This document shows, piece by piece, positions 61,661 through 64,000 of a DNA stretch of 64,000 bases. The translations under genes were made by a program, and so were the position numbers. Location: positions 17,617-81,616 of the forward strand of contig QLIY01000466.1 of NCBI GenBank assembly GCA_003260075.1. The letters are read 5' to 3'. The DNA is from Phallusia mammillata. Lineage: Eukaryota; Chordata; Ascidiacea; Phlebobranchia; Ascidiidae. The notes beneath the pieces were generated by a model. That model did no database searches, had not been told where the DNA came from, and saw only the letters and a list, made by a program, of their open reading frames with translations. Every line of letters starts with the position of its first letter. The first letter of the stretch is position 1.

Positions 61661-62478
61661 CCTAGAGTAAAATGGAAATAACGCTACAATAAGGACCAAA
61701 TAAACAATTCTTTAAAAGTTAAAATGTGAATGTGAATGGGAAAACGGTAATTTTATTTCATGTTTACACTCCACTATGTAATCAAGTTCAGGCTAAAAAT
61801 GAATTCTTCAATTTCCCTTATAAATGCCTTTTGATTTGATAAACCAAGCACCAAACAATCATAAACGAATATTTTACATACCATCAAGCAGTCTAAAAAC
61901 GAGTGACTTGTGACTTATAAATAGTCTACGATCAGCACATAACATTCACGTAATCCCTTAAGATCGGGTTACTCTTCTAATTGCGTTTAGATTTGATAAT
62001 CTTAACCGCAACGACGAGTGGTAAAGCACTGGAACAGGACGACCTATTGCCGTTTTACGCTTCGACAATCGCTCAAAACAAACAATATCAGCCCAAAGTG
62101 GTGGTTTCTGTGACCTCTGTTAGTTGAGAATCTGTCAATTATCCAACATGTGATATTTGCCTGCATGTGTATAGCAAATTCAGCTAATGAAGTTAGGGTC
62201 ATAATACTTTGGTAATAAAGCGGAATTTATTAGTTTTAGAGGTAAATTTCGGATATAACTTATTGGTGCATTTAAACCTTTGGTGACAAATGTTCAAAGT
62301 TACAACGGTTTAGTATAAAATGCGCATCATTGTCCATTTATTTAAAAAAAAACAATAAATTTACAAAGAATGTGACGTTTGAAAAGGTTTTCCTGTGGAA
62401 AATAAGCAATGAAAATTACCCGACTTTTACTTTCAAAGCAAACCGAATAGAAACAGAATCATACACATAATCATACAT

Positions 62479-62695
62479 CAGTGGTTCTTAACCTTTTTTC
62501 CTTGCTGCACCCCTTTCAAATCACCAACCAATTTTCGCACCCTCTTTCAAATCACTAACCAATCTTCGCTCCCCCTTCTGTAATTGCTTAAATAGAATAG
62601 ACCTTACCAACCTTAATGATTCAGCATCCCCGCACCCCCTAGGAACAGTTCTCGCACCCCTTGGGGGTGCGTGCACCCCAGGTTAAGAACCCCTG
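62479..62695. mobile_element. hAT MITE, 217 bp
   Basis: Ends CAGTGGTTCTTAACC and GGTTAAGAACCCCTG, with perfect 8-bp duplication TCATACAT at 62471-62478 and 62696-62703. Confidence 0.92.
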
Positions 62696-62919
62696 TCATA
62701 CATTATACAAATTAATTGTTTAAACGTACGCATCGCAAAAGAACATTCTTGGCAAAGAAATGGCCACCAACAGCGCTGCACGCACCTACATTGCGTGTGG
62801 TACTTTGAGCAAGAGTTCGACCTCTACACGACCACAGTGAATTGAGGGGCTATACAAAATGTCAGCACCCATCCAAGGTACTTCTATTGTCTCACGGTCT
62901 TTGCTACCTGATATCTTCC

Positions 62920-63066
62920 CTAGTTTACCCCCGTTGCTCTCAGTGCTTCAAAAACTTCCTTGACAGTGTAACCCGACTGTGAACCTAAATTAAGGCGGAC
63001 GGATTCGGTGAGAAACTTGGCGCGTCGTATATTTAGACTACAAAGTTCTGTCACGGAAGACAATTG
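62920..63066 (-). pseudogene. Possible UDP-glucose 4-epimerase (GalE)-like fragment
   Basis: A minus-strand frame of about 48 residues contains RLNLGSQSGYTVKEVFEALR followed by ATGVN and a stop at 62920. This resembles the C-terminal NLG-x-G-x-S-V-x-E-V segment of GalE and related short-chain epimerases, closer in wording to bacterial than to animal forms. After the stop a frame with KYLGW recalls the next conserved block (LGW). An upstream stop and no other GalE motifs mean it is a relic or chance. The match is from memory, without alignment. Confidence 0.3.
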
Positions 63067-64000
63067 CGACTCTTATGTAGAACAATTGACAGGTGGTACT
63101 TTTTTGTGACACAACTGCACTGCACTTTCGATGGTTCATGTCTGGTTTGAAAATAGAGAATCTGCAGTATACAAACGCAGGCTAAGCTGCTTCCTTTAGA
63201 ATTTCTTTTACCATCTAAATCTTTTCTGTATCAAACATTTGACATTACCAAGATTCTCAAATCATATAACTTAAACCTAAATAAACTCACCACCTTTGAA
63301 TTAAAAATCAGAAACAAACAAATATTATCAAGGCCCAAAACTAAATCGCGATTCGCATTGTTAGCTTTTGTCTGCTAAATATATCTGCATCCAGTGCATT
63401 CTGTAAAAACTGTCAAATTCGCTGGTCAAAGCAACCAAGTATTCACAACACAACCAAAATTACCTATTAACTTTTCGTGCGATCAAAATACGTAACACAA
63501 CACACGAACTAGACAGTTTGTATGGCGTTTCCAATCAACATGCTGAAATAAACACTAACATATAGCAATAAACCGTGGTATAGTTTACAATTCCCACTAA
63601 TAATCACAGTCCAGGTTTACTTGCTTAAAAAATCACCAAAAAAGTCGCATGCCCTTATTACCGTTTGGCCTGCACTGACAAATCTGTTTCCTTGAACAGT
63701 TTAACAGAACAATACAAGTCACGGGAAAAAGCGTCAAGGGGAGAGAGTCGAGTCACTTTTGCACGGTCAGTGCTTGGCGTTTAGTCATAGACGGGTAATT
63801 CTACACTTGCCTGGCACTGGACCGTGTTGTACCCCCAACACTCTAAAACGCGCCAGCTTCCATCTGGAAAAACAAGGCATTTTTCTGCATGGGCTTCTGC
63901 ACGGCGTCTACGCTGTTGACGCTGTTGTGTAAACTAAGAAAGCTTTCCTTTCCTGAATTCTTATGTTAAGCGTTAACCGACATTTACTATCTTTTTGTGA
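63067..64000. other. Intergenic, no gene seen
   Basis: No recognisable coding exon, RNA gene or mobile element. Confidence 0.4.

Larger units (their letters stand above)
57898..62478. other. Upstream region of the protocadherin gene, no coding gene seen
   Basis: It probably contains promoter and leader sequence. A minus-strand donor-like TTGG|GTAAGTGG at about 58436 could end a noncoding first exon, but this is speculative. Two C-linked duplications and a dispersed repeat are listed separately. Confidence 0.4.

Overview
The window looks like tunicate nuclear DNA, most likely a Ciona species. It is AT-rich, with small GT-AG introns, compact multi-exon genes and many small non-autonomous transposons. 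It also carries several genes with the ascidian antimicrobial-peptide precursor layout: signal peptide, cationic amphipathic peptide, then an acidic C-terminal propiece. The species cannot be fixed from sequence alone. Many adjacent near-copies differ by substitutions, which suggests a very polymorphic diploid whose two haplotypes were partly placed end to end. Runs of about 10 C or G sit exactly at most of these junctions, and three longer runs (54, 64 and 80 nt) look like placeholder or unresolved sequence.

Layout. 1-20.3 kb: a segmentally duplicated cluster of minus-strand, two-coding-exon peptide genes (coding spans 2859-3422, 6148-6574, 11394-11953, 17487-17958), with a further promoter copy at the left edge. 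The repeat units are separated by insertions: a gag-only LTR element (8048-10743), a MULE-like terminal-inverted-repeat element (12808-14394) and a decayed Penelope-like element (about 14.9-16.7 kb) itself split by a hAT MITE. 20.3-26 kb: no genes; MITEs and a 1075-bp tandem repeat. 26.3-27.7 kb: a plus-strand four-exon gene for a divergent member of the same peptide-precursor group. 28.9-36.3 kb: a nine-exon class A GPCR with aminergic features (plus). 37.8-38.8 kb: another minus-strand peptide gene, broken by an assembly duplication. 38.9-44.7 kb: nested hAT elements and a tRNA-derived SINE. 45.5-57.9 kb: a 19-exon minus-strand delta-type protocadherin. 58-64 kb: mostly noncoding, with assembly duplications, a MITE and a possible GalE-like gene relic.

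At least six genes share the peptide-precursor plan. The tandem minus-strand genes share signal peptide, splice phase, TATA box and, in three, a conserved noncoding third exon. They read as a locally expanded innate-defence peptide family. The GPCR and protocadherin are unrelated neighbours. All gene models were assembled by eye from splice signals and reading-frame continuity; no alignment or database search was run.
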